From Streptomyces sp. CB02009 (GTDB taxonomy: Bacteria > Actinomycetota > Actinomycetes > Streptomycetales > Streptomycetaceae), in contig NZ_LIVV01000005.1 of assembly GCF_001905825.1 (NCBI RefSeq), positions 326,594 through 390,593 on the forward strand: a stretch of 64,000 nucleotides of DNA, written 5' to 3'. The position numbers were made by a program, and so were the translations under genes. Shown here piece by piece: positions 24,556-34,107 of the stretch (its first letter is position 1; the number at the start of each line of letters is the position of its first letter). The notes below the pieces were generated by a model. That model did not search any database, was not told the origin of the DNA, and saw only the letters and a program-made list of their open reading frames with translations.

Positions 24556-24691
24556 TTGCCCCCGCCCGTTCCTTCGGATGCCAGGTTACGGAGGGGGGCG
24601 GGGGTGGCGGAACCTCGGGGCCGCCATAGGAACAGCACTGTGACCGGGGGCCGATGGGCATTCCGGGCACCCCCTCCCGACACGGTCCCGA

Positions 24692-27600
24692 TCAGCGCCC
24701 CGGACGGAACCCCTTCGTGGCCTCGTCGAAGATCTCGGAGACCTTGGCGCGGTCGTTCTTCGGGCCGATGACCTGGACGACGTGGTACCGGCCGCCGTCG
24801 ATCAGGGCCAGGTTGCGGACGAACACCATGCGGCCCGTGCTGTCCGGCCACAGGTAACTGCCCGTGGCCGTCACCGTCGTACCGATGGTGACCCGGCGCT
24901 CGTCCTGCACCTCCCCCCAGCTCGCGGCCGCCCGCAGCGGGTCCAGCTCGCGCTCCCGCGACCGCTGGTACTCCAGCGGGTCGGAGCCGTTGTCGGCGAC
25001 GCTGTCCCGGCCGGGGACCACGATCATCGTGAAGTCGCCGCTCGTGTACCGCACTTGCCCGACGTCGTTGACCGGACTGCGCCGCCACCCGTTCGGCACG
25101 CCGATCCGGAACCCCTCCGGGTCCTGCCGCAGCGTGTACCCCGCGGCGAGGGCCGGGCCCGAGGGGGCTGCGGGCGGGGTGGTGCGCGGGGTCGCCGGTC
25201 CGCTGGTCGGCGGGGCCGCGGTCGGCTCCTTCGTCCCGGACGGAGGGCTCGCGGGCGCGGTCGTACGCGGAGCCTGGCCGGCCGAGGGAGTGGCCGGCGC
25301 GGTGGGCTCCTCCCCTTCGCCCGACATGAAGAGGACGGCGTACGCGACGGCCCCGCCGAGCAGCAGGAGGACGAGGACCAGCAGCGTACGGCCGAGGGCC
25401 TGCGGGGATCCCGGGGGCCGCGAGGACGACGTCCGGCCGCCCCGGGGCGCCTTGGTCGCCCGGGGCGCTCTGGGCGCTCGGGAAGCGCGCTGGGGGATCT
25501 CCTCGTGGAACGACTCCTGGAAGTCCTCGCGGTACTCCTCCCGGTACTCCTCGCGGTACTCCTGGCGGGCGTCGTCCCGGAGGTCGTCCCGCACGGGCGC
25601 GGGCCCGTACTCGCGCGTGGGGAGGTCGTCGTGACGGGGGTGCGCCTGTGCCGGGGGACGCGGGTCCTTGCCCCGCTTGTGGCGGTGCCGCCCCGCTCCC
25701 GCTCCCCCGCGCCGCCGCCGTACGAGCTCGCCGCGCCGGCGCACGATCGGCAGCCGCTTCTCGTCGAAGGACGGCAGCGGGACGACTCCGACACCGGCCT
25801 CCGGCTCGGGAGCCGACCGCACCAGGGAGCGCAGCCAGCCGCGCAGCTCCTCGAAGTCGGGTCGCTCGCTGGGGTCCTGGCGCAGCAGGGACTCCACGAC
25901 CGGGCGCAGCGGGCCGCACTCCTCGGCGAAGGCGGGCGGCTCGGCGCAGACCAGCTGGACGAGCTCGGCGGCACTGTCCTCGGGGTAGGGGGCGTGCCCC
26001 TGGACGGCCCGGTAGAGGAGCGCGCCGAGCGCCCACAGGTCGGTGGCGGGACCGATCGGCGGGGCGAGGCGCCAGTTCTCGTGGACGGGACCGGCCTGTT
26101 CGGGTGCCCAGCGCTCGGTGACGGCGCCGACGACCGCGATCCGGGTCTGCCGGGCCCGTTCGGCGGCGAGCCGGGTGGTGGGGCCGCGGTCCGCCTGCGC
26201 CGGGATCCCGGCCGGCTCAAGGGCCGCTTCCCGCCGTGCGCCGGCGGGCACCGGGAGGCGTGCCGGGTCCGGGGTCGCGGCCGTGTACCCGGCGGGCAGG
26301 GCCGGACGGCCCGAGCCGGGCAGCACGGGGCCGCGGCCGGGGCCCGAACCGCCGGCCGGGATCGGCGGGGAGCCGTCCCGGGAGGCGTGCGGGCCGTCGC
26401 TCCAGTTGCCGGCCAGCATCACGCGCGGCGGCGGGCCCGGCTGCGGACCCGCGCGGTACGGCTCGTCGCCGTCGTCCTCGTCGTCCTCGTCGTCGTCCGC
26501 CACCCGCGCCCACCACTGCGGCTCGGGCGCGCCTGCCGCCTGCGCGGTCGGCGCCGGGGGCGGCTCGGGCGGGTCCGGCGGCGCGGGGCGCTGCACGGGC
26601 AGGGCACCGGTCTCGCCGAGCTTGGCGGCCGCGCGCGCACCGGCCCGGTAGGCGGCGATGGCCCCGGCGCGGGCGGCCCGCACGTCGGCGGTGGGCGGCA
26701 CGGGCGCGGGCTGCGTCTCGGCGGCGGGCGCCGCGGGCAGCGCCCGGCCGTAGGGATCGGAGCCGTATCCGCCGGGGGCGGTTCCGTAGGGGGAGGACGA
26801 CGCGGAGCCGTCCGGTCCCGATTCGCCGTCGTGCGCCTCAGGTTCGGGGGCGTACGGGTCGGACTCAGGGAGGTACGAGGCGGATTCGGTCTCGTACGGA
26901 CCGTACGAGGGGAGATACGCACCGGACTCGGTGTCGTACCGGCCGGACTCGGTGTCGTACGAGGCGGACTCGGAGCGGTACGCACCGGACTCGGAGCCGT
27001 ACGCGCCCGACTCGGCACCGTACGCGCCCGACTCGGGGAGGTACGCCGAATCGCCGTGACCGTACCCGTCGCCGTGGCGGTACCCGTCGCCGTCGCCGTA
27101 CCCGTCGCCGAGGTCCGGACCCGACCGCTCGGCCGTCTCCGCGGCCGGCTCGTCGAGCAGCTCGTCGCCCCGTTCGTCGGCGGACTCCTCGGCCGCCTCC
27201 TCGAACTCGCCCGTCCCGTACGGGAGGTGCCCGTCGGCCTCCTCGTACACCTCCGCCTCGTAGAGCTCGGAGCCGTACTCCTCCGTGCCGTACTCCTCAG
27301 CGCCGTACTCCTCGGAGCCGTACTCCTCGGTGTCGTGCCCTCCGCCCCCGTACTCCTCCTCGGGCGCCCGCCATGCCGTCGCGTCCGGATCCTGCTCCGG
27401 TACGGGTGCGTAGCCGCAGAGCGCCTCCTCCGCGGCGCCCACCGCGAGGCCCGTCAGGACCACCCGGCCGTCGTCGCAGACGAGCACGGTCCGGGCGGTG
27501 ATGTTCCGGTGCACCCACCCGTGGGCGTGGAGCGCGCGCAGGGCGGTGAGGACGTCGGCGCCGATCTCGGCCGCGCGGTACGGGTTGAGCGGCCGCTCGG

Positions 27601-28078
27601 CGAGGAGCGCGGCCAGCGGCCGGGCCGCGATGCGTTCGCTCACTATCCAGAGCGAACCGGCTTCCGCGAAGACGTCGAAGACCTGGTCGAGGAGGGGATG
27701 GTCGGGGATCTGCGCGGCGGCCTGGGCCGCCTCGATGGCCCGGCGGACGACGGGCTCGGCCGGGCGGCGGGTGGCCCGCCCCGCGGCGCCGTAGGGACCG
27801 GCCGGGCCGCCCTCGCCGTCGAGCACCTCGGCGTCGACGAACTCCGGCAGCGGCACCTGGCGGACCAGGACCTCCTGACCGCTGAACGTGTCGAAGGCGC
27901 GCGTCCCGGCCGGGTCGTACGCGTCCGTGTCCGCGTCCGCCGGCGGCAGGGGCAGGCGGTAGCGGTCCGCGAGCACCCTTCCCGCGTAGTCGTCCACGAC
28001 GCCTCCCCACGCGCGCACGCTGTCCCCCGTGGACCCGCGGACCCCTCGGGATCGGGCGGGATCACGCGAGTCCGACAA
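24692..28078 (-). CDS. Degenerate, split pseudokinase with membrane anchor and sensor domain
   Basis: This 1128-residue protein is laid out like its neighbours, but the kinase parts are degenerate. No Gly-rich loop is seen; the beta-3 Lys is Arg (VLVRQV, about 73); HRD has become HRN (190-192); DFG has become LTGLA (208-212). The fold then breaks at an APE-like WRAPE (236-240), and resumes at WAPEQ (657-661) with the helix-F signature DLWALG (680-685). Between them lie about 410 residues of low-complexity sequence, with EEYGSEEYGA units (251-270), ESGAY and ESASY units (349-402), and a DDDEDDEDD run (528-536). A basic stretch, a membrane helix (898-918) and the shared extracellular domain (978-1128) follow. 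It probably scaffolds or regulates the flanking active kinases rather than phosphorylating. The start is the ATG at 28078. Confidence 0.88.
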   Translation of the reverse strand: MSDSRDPARSRGVRGSTGDSVRAWGGVVDDYAGRVLADRYRLPLPPADADTDAYDPAGTRAFDTFSGQEVLVRQVPLPEFVDAEVLDGEGGPAGPYGAAGRATRRPAEPVVRRAIEAAQAAAQIPDHPLLDQVFDVFAEAGSLWIVSERIAARPLAALLAERPLNPYRAAEIGADVLTALRALHAHGWVHRNITARTVLVCDDGRVVLTGLAVGAAEEALCGYAPVPEQDPDATAWRAPEEEYGGGGHDTEEYGSEEYGAEEYGTEEYGSELYEAEVYEEADGHLPYGTGEFEEAAEESADERGDELLDEPAAETAERSGPDLGDGYGDGDGYRHGDGYGHGDSAYLPESGAYGAESGAYGSESGAYRSESASYDTESGRYDTESGAYLPSYGPYETESASYLPESDPYAPEPEAHDGESGPDGSASSSPYGTAPGGYGSDPYGRALPAAPAAETQPAPVPPTADVRAARAGAIAAYRAGARAAAKLGETGALPVQRPAPPDPPEPPPAPTAQAAGAPEPQWWARVADDDEDDEDDGDEPYRAGPQPGPPPRVMLAGNWSDGPHASRDGSPPIPAGGSGPGRGPVLPGSGRPALPAGYTAATPDPARLPVPAGARREAALEPAGIPAQADRGPTTRLAAERARQTRIAVVGAVTERWAPEQAGPVHENWRLAPPIGPATDLWALGALLYRAVQGHAPYPEDSAAELVQLVCAEPPAFAEECGPLRPVVESLLRQDPSERPDFEELRGWLRSLVRSAPEPEAGVGVVPLPSFDEKRLPIVRRRGELVRRRRGGAGAGRHRHKRGKDPRPPAQAHPRHDDLPTREYGPAPVRDDLRDDARQEYREEYREEYREDFQESFHEEIPQRASRAPRAPRATKAPRGGRTSSSRPPGSPQALGRTLLVLVLLLLGGAVAYAVLFMSGEGEEPTAPATPSAGQAPRTTAPASPPSGTKEPTAAPPTSGPATPRTTPPAAPSGPALAAGYTLRQDPEGFRIGVPNGWRRSPVNDVGQVRYTSGDFTMIVVPGRDSVADNGSDPLEYQRSRERELDPLRAAASWGEVQDERRVTIGTTVTATGSYLWPDSTGRMVFVRNLALIDGGRYHVVQVIGPKNDRAKVSEIFDEATKGFRPGR

Positions 28079-28156
28079 TTCCGGTCCGGCAGCGTGCAGT
28101 TATCGGCTCTGTTCGGCTGCGTTCGGTCCTCGAACTCTCACGATACGTGCCGCCGG

Positions 28157-30595
28157 TCAGTCCTTGGGGCTGAACGTGGCGAACGCCGTCTCGCGCAGCG
28201 TCTTGCACTCCGCGCCGTTCCACTCCTCCGCCTTGCAGCTGACCATGATGGAGTAGCCGTGCGTGGCGTCCACCTTGAAGCCGCGGTTGAGCACATGGAC
28301 GCGCATCCCCTGCTGGGTGCGCTCGAACTCCCAGTCCGCGACGGTCGGGTAGCCCTTGTAGGAGACCGTCCGGATACCGAAGTGCTTGTAGTTCTTGCTG
28401 GTGGCGGCCACGCCGATCTTGCCGAGCTCCCAGGCGGCCGCCGCGTTGTCCTTCGGGGTGGAGTTGAAGTCCACCTGGATGCGCGGGAAGCCGCCGCTCT
28501 CGCTGAATATCCCGCCGCCGCTGTAGCCCGGTATCGAGCGGACCTTGAACGTGGCGGGCATCGCCATGGAGAAGTGGAAGCGGTCGTTGGTGACGAGGGT
28601 GTAGCCCTCGGGCAGCCGTGCGCCCGTGCCGCCGTCGGGCGTGCCGGTCGGCGTGGTGCCGTTGCCGTCCGAACCGCCGGAGCCGTCGGTGGAGCCCGTG
28701 GAGCCCGTCGCGCCGCCGGCGCCCGTCGACCCGTTCGAGCCGGTGTCGCCGGGCTGCGCGCCGCCCTGCTGGCCGGCGCCGCCGGGCGACTGGCCCTTGT
28801 CGCCGCCCGATCCGCCGGAGGCACCGGAACCGTCGGAGCCGTCGCCGCCGGCGGACGCGCCGGCCGAGGCCGTGGTGCCCCCGGTGTCCTTGCCCTGGTC
28901 ACCCCCGTCACCGCCGCCCCTGAGGGAGACCGCGAGGATCGTCCCGAGCAGGGCGAGCACGGCGACGGCGGCGATGATCACCAGCGTGCGCCGCGGCACG
29001 ACGTCGGTCAGCGACGCACGGGCCTGAGCCGGTCTGCCACCGTTCGGCCGTGCCGCCGAGGCGCCCCCGGCCGCCGTCCTGGCGGCAGGGGTCGACGGCG
29101 CCTTCGGCTCGGCCTTCACGGCGGCCGCCGCGTTCCGCACGGACTTCAGCGCGCCCCGCATCCGGTCGGCGGGCGCCTCGGGCGCCGTGCCCCGGTCGGC
29201 CGCCGGGGCCACCGGGGGCTGGTCGGGGCGCGGCGGCAGCGGTACGACCCGGGTGACCTCGGGGGAGACCGGGGGCGCCGGCTCGGGCGCGTCGAGCACC
29301 GCGAGGAGCAGGACGCGCGCGCGGGCGTCGTCGAGCCGCTGGGCCGGGTCCTTGGCGAGGAGGCCGTAGATGACCTTCTCCAGCTCGGGTCCCGCGTTCT
29401 TCGGCGGGTCGACGGGCTCGGTCATCACCGCGGTGAGGGTGGCGATGGCGGAGCCCTTGTCGTACGGCGGGCTGCCTTCGACCGCCGCGTAGATGAGTCC
29501 GCCGAGCGACCACATGTCGGCGGCGGGGCCGGGCTTGTGGCCGCGGGCGCGCTCGGGCGAGATGTACGAGGGGGCGCCGACGAGCATGCCGGTGGAGGTG
29601 ATCGAGGGGTCGCCCTCGACCTGGGCGATGCCGAAGTCGGTGAGGACGACCCGGCCGTCCTCGGCGATCAGCACGTTGGACGGCTTCACGTCGCGGTGCA
29701 GGATGCCCTCGCGGTGCGCCGAGCGCAGGACGTCGAGGATGGCGAGGCCGACCTCGGCGGCCCGCCGGGGCGTGAGCGTGCCGTCCTCGCGGACGGCGTC
29801 GGCGAGGGACTTGCCCTCGATGAGCTCCATGACGATCCACGGACGGTCGTCCTCGTCGACGACGTCGTAGACGGTGACGGCGCCGTTGTTGCGGATCCGG
29901 GCGATGGCCTTGGCCTCGCGCAGGGTCCGGGTGATGAGGCGGCGCTTCTCGTCGTCGTCGATGCTGGTGGGGAAGCGGAGTTCCTTGACGGCGACGGTAC
30001 GGCCGAGGGTCTCGTCGACCGCCCGCCACACCGTGCCCATGCCGCCGCGCCCGAGGACCCCGCCGAGCCGGTAGCGGCCGGCGAGGAGCCGGCCCTCGTT
30101 GACCGCGGCCTTGCGCCCCCGGTCGCCACCGGTTCCGCGCGCGGAACTCCGCGCCGGGGGACGTTGGCTCTCCCCGTCGCCGTCGCCCGCGCCGAACCCG
30201 GCCCGCCCGGTCGACGGCTCGGTTCCCCGCAGCCGCCCGCCGGACGCGCCCTGAGCGTCCTTCACGTCCGGACCGCCCGGGGCGTCCTGAACGTCCTTCA
30301 CGTCCCCGGCGTCCGGGCCCTTCGCGTCCGCCGGATCCGTGGATCCGGCGGGCCGGGCCAGGTTGGTCGGCGCCGCGGGCTCCGCGGGCGTGCCGGCGGC
30401 CGCCGCCGGTGCCCCGGCGTCCTCCGCACCCCGCTCGACCTGCGCGTTCTTCGCGTCCTGTGTGTCCGTCGCGTCGTCCCGCTCCGGCTCACGCGCGGCC
30501 GGGACCACTCCTCGGTCGCCGTCGGTCACGGCCCCCGCGGCGGCGTCCCGCCTGGGGTCCTTCGCCGTGTCCCGCGACTGCTCCGCCTCCGACAT
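28157..30595 (-). CDS. Receptor Ser/Thr protein kinase with long N-terminal extension
   Basis: The 812-residue protein begins with about 170 disordered residues rich in Asp, Ala, Lys and Gly. An intact kinase domain follows: GRGGMG (182-187), Lys 204, HRDVKPSN (300-307), DFG (320-322) and SPE (346-348). After a Pro/Ala linker come a membrane helix (537-558), a Gly/Ser/Asp-rich spacer and an extracellular domain (about 660-812) holding two Cys (SCKAEEWNGAEC). No good internal start precedes the kinase domain, so the long N-terminus is kept, although such extensions are unusual in PknB-like kinases. It is the first kinase gene of the run; spacing of 78 and 136 bases to the next two suggests cotranscription or related control. 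Confidence 0.91.
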   Translation of the reverse strand: MSEAEQSRDTAKDPRRDAAAGAVTDGDRGVVPAAREPERDDATDTQDAKNAQVERGAEDAGAPAAAAGTPAEPAAPTNLARPAGSTDPADAKGPDAGDVKDVQDAPGGPDVKDAQGASGGRLRGTEPSTGRAGFGAGDGDGESQRPPARSSARGTGGDRGRKAAVNEGRLLAGRYRLGGVLGRGGMGTVWRAVDETLGRTVAVKELRFPTSIDDDEKRRLITRTLREAKAIARIRNNGAVTVYDVVDEDDRPWIVMELIEGKSLADAVREDGTLTPRRAAEVGLAILDVLRSAHREGILHRDVKPSNVLIAEDGRVVLTDFGIAQVEGDPSITSTGMLVGAPSYISPERARGHKPGPAADMWSLGGLIYAAVEGSPPYDKGSAIATLTAVMTEPVDPPKNAGPELEKVIYGLLAKDPAQRLDDARARVLLLAVLDAPEPAPPVSPEVTRVVPLPPRPDQPPVAPAADRGTAPEAPADRMRGALKSVRNAAAAVKAEPKAPSTPAARTAAGGASAARPNGGRPAQARASLTDVVPRRTLVIIAAVAVLALLGTILAVSLRGGGDGGDQGKDTGGTTASAGASAGGDGSDGSGASGGSGGDKGQSPGGAGQQGGAQPGDTGSNGSTGAGGATGSTGSTDGSGGSDGNGTTPTGTPDGGTGARLPEGYTLVTNDRFHFSMAMPATFKVRSIPGYSGGGIFSESGGFPRIQVDFNSTPKDNAAAAWELGKIGVAATSKNYKHFGIRTVSYKGYPTVADWEFERTQQGMRVHVLNRGFKVDATHGYSIMVSCKAEEWNGAECKTLRETAFATFSPKD

Positions 30596-30780
30596 GCGTC
30601 CCCTCTGCGATCCCTGATCTTCGCCGCGTCTGCCGCTTCCCGCGCGATGCGGTAACCCGCCCTGGAAGAGAGGCCATTGTCCCTCACCTCAGGACGGGTG
30701 GCGTCCCCGGGTCCGTACTCCGGGATGACGACGCCCCCGCACACCCCCCAGGTTCCCACTCGCGCGTGCCGGACGTCCCG

Positions 30781-32487
30781 TCAGATCGGCACGATGTCCG
30801 GCGCTCCGAGCCGGGCGGCGTCCGCCGTCAGGTCGTCGGGCTGCCGCTGCGACTCCCGCTCGGCCTCGACCCGCTTCTCGTAGTGCTCGATCTCCTTCTC
30901 GATCTGGTGCTCGTCCCAGCCGAGGACGGGCGCCATCAGCCGCGCGCACTCGCGGGCGCTGAGCGTGCCCCGGTCGAAGGTCTCGATGGAGATTCTGGTG
31001 CGCCGGGTGAGGACGTCGTCGAGGTGCCGGGCGCCCTCGTGGGAGGCGGCGTAGACGATCTCGGCGCGCAGGTAGTCGTCGGCCGCCGGGAGCGGTTCGG
31101 CGAGGGTGGGGTCCTCGGCGATCAGGTCGAGGATCTGCTCCGTCAGGGAGCCGTACCGGTTGAGGAGATGCTCGACGCGGACGACGTGCAGGCCGGTGCG
31201 GGCGGCGATCCTGGCCCGGGCGTTCCACAGGGCCCGGTAGCCCTCCGCGCCGAGCAGCGGGATGTCCTCGGTGACGCAGGGGGCGACCCGCTGGTCGAGG
31301 CCGTGCACGGCCTCGTCGACGGCGTCCTTGGCCATGACGCGGTACGTCGTGTACTTGCCGCCGGCCACCACGACCAGGCCGGGCACGGGGTGGGCGACGG
31401 TGTGCTCGCGGGAGAGCTTGCTCGTGGCGTCCGACTCGCCGGCGAGCAGGGGGCGCAGGCCCGCGTAGACCCCTTCGACGTCGTCCCGGGTGAGCGGGGT
31501 GGCGAGCACGGTGTTCACGTGCTCCAGGAGGTAGTCGATGTCGGCGCTGGACGCGGCGGGATGGGCCTTGTCGAGGTCCCATTCGGTGTCGGTGGTGCCG
31601 ACGATCCAGTGCCGGCCCCAGGGGATCACGAAGAGCACGGACTTCTCGGTGCGCAGGATCAGCCCGGTGGACGAGTGGATGCGGTCCTTGGGGACGACGA
31701 GGTGGATGCCCTTGGAGGCGCGGACGTGGAACTGGCCGCGCTCGCCGATGAGGGCCTGGGTGTCGTCGGTCCACACCCCGGTGGCGTTGACGATCTGCTT
31801 GGCCCGGATCTCGTACTCCGCCCCGGCCTCGACGTCCTGGACGCGGGCGCCGACCACCCGCTCGCCCTCGCGCAGGAAGCCGATGACGCGGGCCCGGCTC
31901 GCGGCCAGGGCGCCGTAGGACGCGGCGGTGCGCACGAGGGTGGTGACGAAGCGGGCGTCGTCCATCTGGGCGTCGTAGTACTGGAGGGCGCCGACGAGGG
32001 CGTCCTTCCTGAGGCAGGGGGCGACGCGCAGGGCGCCGCTCCGGGAGAGGTGCCGGTGGACGGGCAGGCCGCGGCCGTGCCCGGAGGAGAGGGACATCGC
32101 GTCGTACAGCGCGACGCCGGAGCCCGCGTAGAACCGCTCCCAGCCCTTGTGCTGGAGCGGGTAGAGGAAGGGGACCGGCTTCACCAGGTGGGGCGCGAGC
32201 CGCTCCAGGAGCAGTCCGCGCTCCTTGAGTGCCTCCCGGACCAGGGCGAAGTCCAGCATCTCCAGGTAGCGCAGGCCGCCGTGGATGAGCTTGCTGGACC
32301 GGCTGGAGGTGCCGGAGGCCCAGTCGCGGGCCTCGACGAGGCCGGTGGCGAGCCCTCTCGTGACGGCGTCGAGGGCCGTCCCGGCGCCGACCACTCCGGC
32401 GCCGACCACCAGCACGTCCAGCTCGCGCTCGGCCATGGCCGAGAGCGCCTCGGCGCGCTCGGCGGGTCCCAGTGTCGCTGTCCTCAC
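30781..32487 (-). CDS. glpD: Aerobic glycerol-3-phosphate dehydrogenase
   Basis: The 568-residue FAD enzyme oxidises sn-glycerol-3-phosphate to dihydroxyacetone phosphate and passes electrons to the quinone pool at the inner face of the membrane. It shows the FAD-binding VLVVGAGVVGAGTALDAVTRG (about 27-47), the GlpD signature SSRSSKLIHGGLRYLE (about 61-76), the late FAD motif VVAGGKYTTYR (about 376-386), and the C-terminal DAO_C domain. It lies downstream of the kinase genes' start side but is transcribed leftward on its own, with 185 bases to the next gene. No GlpR or IclR-type operator was recognised upstream. Confidence 0.95.
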   Translation of the reverse strand: MRTATLGPAERAEALSAMAERELDVLVVGAGVVGAGTALDAVTRGLATGLVEARDWASGTSSRSSKLIHGGLRYLEMLDFALVREALKERGLLLERLAPHLVKPVPFLYPLQHKGWERFYAGSGVALYDAMSLSSGHGRGLPVHRHLSRSGALRVAPCLRKDALVGALQYYDAQMDDARFVTTLVRTAASYGALAASRARVIGFLREGERVVGARVQDVEAGAEYEIRAKQIVNATGVWTDDTQALIGERGQFHVRASKGIHLVVPKDRIHSSTGLILRTEKSVLFVIPWGRHWIVGTTDTEWDLDKAHPAASSADIDYLLEHVNTVLATPLTRDDVEGVYAGLRPLLAGESDATSKLSREHTVAHPVPGLVVVAGGKYTTYRVMAKDAVDEAVHGLDQRVAPCVTEDIPLLGAEGYRALWNARARIAARTGLHVVRVEHLLNRYGSLTEQILDLIAEDPTLAEPLPAADDYLRAEIVYAASHEGARHLDDVLTRRTRISIETFDRGTLSARECARLMAPVLGWDEHQIEKEIEHYEKRVEAERESQRQPDDLTADAARLGAPDIVPI

Positions 32488-32759
32488 GGCTTGCCTCCCG
32501 TCGTCCCCCGTCGTTCACCGTCGTTCCGGCACGCGAACCGGGCCCCGTGGTCCGGCTCACAGCTCGATTCTGTCCCGCTCGGGCGACTTCAGCCACCGCC
32601 TTGCCCGCGACCTGTGGATAACACTCGGCGATCTTTGGCCGCACAATGCCGCATATCGGTCATATTTACGCCTAGTCTGACATTGCGCTCGACCTGTTCT
32701 GTCCACCGGGCTTGCGCGTCGCGTTCCCTCCGGCTATCGGGAAGGACGGCCCACCCCCC

Positions 32760-34001
32760 ATGCCCGCTGATCTCGCCGTCATCGGCCTCGGCCACCACGG
32801 ACTCCCCCTGGCCCAGGCCGCGGCCGCCGCCGGCATCGCCACCCTCGGCTACGACACCGATCCCCGCTCCGTCGCCGAACTCGCCGCGGGCCGCTCCCCG
32901 GTCGACGGCTCCCTCACCGTCCCGGAGATCCGCCGGATGCTCTCGGGGGGCTTCCGGCCGACCGCCGACCCCGCCGAACTCGGCCGGGTCCGCACCGCCG
33001 TCCTCTGCCCCCCGACCCCCCTGGGCCCCGACCGCGCCCTCGACCTCACCGCCGTCACCGAAGCGGCCCGCGCGCTCGCCGCCCGGCTGCGCCCGCACAC
33101 CACCGTCCTCCTCGAGTCCCCGGTCCCCCCGGGCACCACCGAGGGCCTGCTCAGGGACCTCCTCGAAGAGGGCTCGGGCCTGCGCGCCGGACGCGACTTC
33201 CACCTCGCGTACTCCCCCGGCCGCCTCGACCCCGGCAGCCGTACGCACGGCTTCGCCGGCACCCCCAAGGTCATCGGCGGCCTCACCCCGGCCTGCACCG
33301 AGGCGGCGGCCGCCTTCTACGGCCGGCTCACCGACAAGGTGGTACGCGCGCGTGGCCCCCGCGAGGCGGAGACGGTCAAGCTCCTGGAGACCAACTTCCG
33401 GCACGTCAACATCGCCCTGGTCAACGAGATGGCGGTGCTCTGCCACGAGCTCGGCGTCGACCTCTGGGACGTCATCCGCTGCGCCGAGACCAAGCCCTTC
33501 GGCTTCCAGGCCTTCCGCCCGGGCCCCGGGGTCGGCGGCCACGGCGTCCCCGTCGACACCGTCGGCGCCCACCGCCCGCTCCGGCTCGTCGAACTCGCCG
33601 GCCAGGTCAACGAGCGCATGCCGCAGTACGTGGTCCAGCGCGCCGCCACCCTCCTCAACGAGCACGGCAAGTCGGCCCGCGGCGCCCGGGTCCTGCTGCT
33701 CGGGATCACGTACAAGCCCGACCTGCCGGACCGCCAGGGCTCCCCCGCCGACGAGATCGCCCGCCGCCTGATGGACCTGGGCGCGGCGGTCAGCTACCAC
33801 GACCCGCACGTCGCCGACTGGCGCGTCCGCGAGGTCCCCGTCCCCCGCGCGGACTCCCTGTACGAGGCCGCCGCCCACGCCGACCTGACGGTCCTGCTCC
33901 AGCACCACCGCACGTACGACCTCCAAGGGCTGGCGGTGAAGGCGCAACTCCTCCTCGACACCCGCGGGGCCACGCCCGGAGGCGCGGCCCACCGCCTCTG
34001 A
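32760..34001 (+). CDS. UDP-glucose/ManNAc dehydrogenase family protein lacking catalytic Cys
   Basis: The 413-residue protein has the three-domain layout of nucleotide-sugar dehydrogenases: Rossmann motif GLGHHG (9-14), central helix ETNFRHVNIALVNE (210-223), active-site loop PGPGVGGHGVPVD (254-266), and C-terminal GITYKPDLPDRQGSPA. Active members oxidise the sugar C6 hydroxyl twice to an acid using the Cys of GGHC; here residue 262 is Gly (codon GGC, 33543-33545). The neighbouring Lys (TKPFGF) and Asp are kept. The protein may be inactive, stop at the aldehyde, or do other chemistry. The start ATG at 32760 has GAAGGA about 12 bases upstream. It is divergent from glpD and followed by a membrane-protein gene. 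Confidence 0.87.
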   Translation: MPADLAVIGLGHHGLPLAQAAAAAGIATLGYDTDPRSVAELAAGRSPVDGSLTVPEIRRMLSGGFRPTADPAELGRVRTAVLCPPTPLGPDRALDLTAVTEAARALAARLRPHTTVLLESPVPPGTTEGLLRDLLEEGSGLRAGRDFHLAYSPGRLDPGSRTHGFAGTPKVIGGLTPACTEAAAAFYGRLTDKVVRARGPREAETVKLLETNFRHVNIALVNEMAVLCHELGVDLWDVIRCAETKPFGFQAFRPGPGVGGHGVPVDTVGAHRPLRLVELAGQVNERMPQYVVQRAATLLNEHGKSARGARVLLLGITYKPDLPDRQGSPADEIARRLMDLGAAVSYHDPHVADWRVREVPVPRADSLYEAAAHADLTVLLQHHRTYDLQGLAVKAQLLLDTRGATPGGAAHRL

Positions 34002-34107
34002 CCAGGCACAGCACCCGAATTCCCCAGGACACCGTCACAGCCGACTGCTAATCTCCGGGCTCTCGTTCGCACACCCGTGCGTCCACGCTCCCGGGGGGAT
34101 CCACCGC

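Noticed and set aside
24782..30655. Very long open frame (1957 codons) on the strand opposite the kinase genes
   Set aside because: It is the reverse-strand reading of three GC-rich kinase genes; its product is Val/Gly/Arg-rich with no motifs. The kinase reading explains the sequence.
32613..32621. Perfect DnaA-box match (TGTGGATAA) upstream of glpD
   Set aside because: A single box with no neighbours, in a normal promoter region far from dnaA/dnaN-type genes; one match of nine bases is likely by chance.
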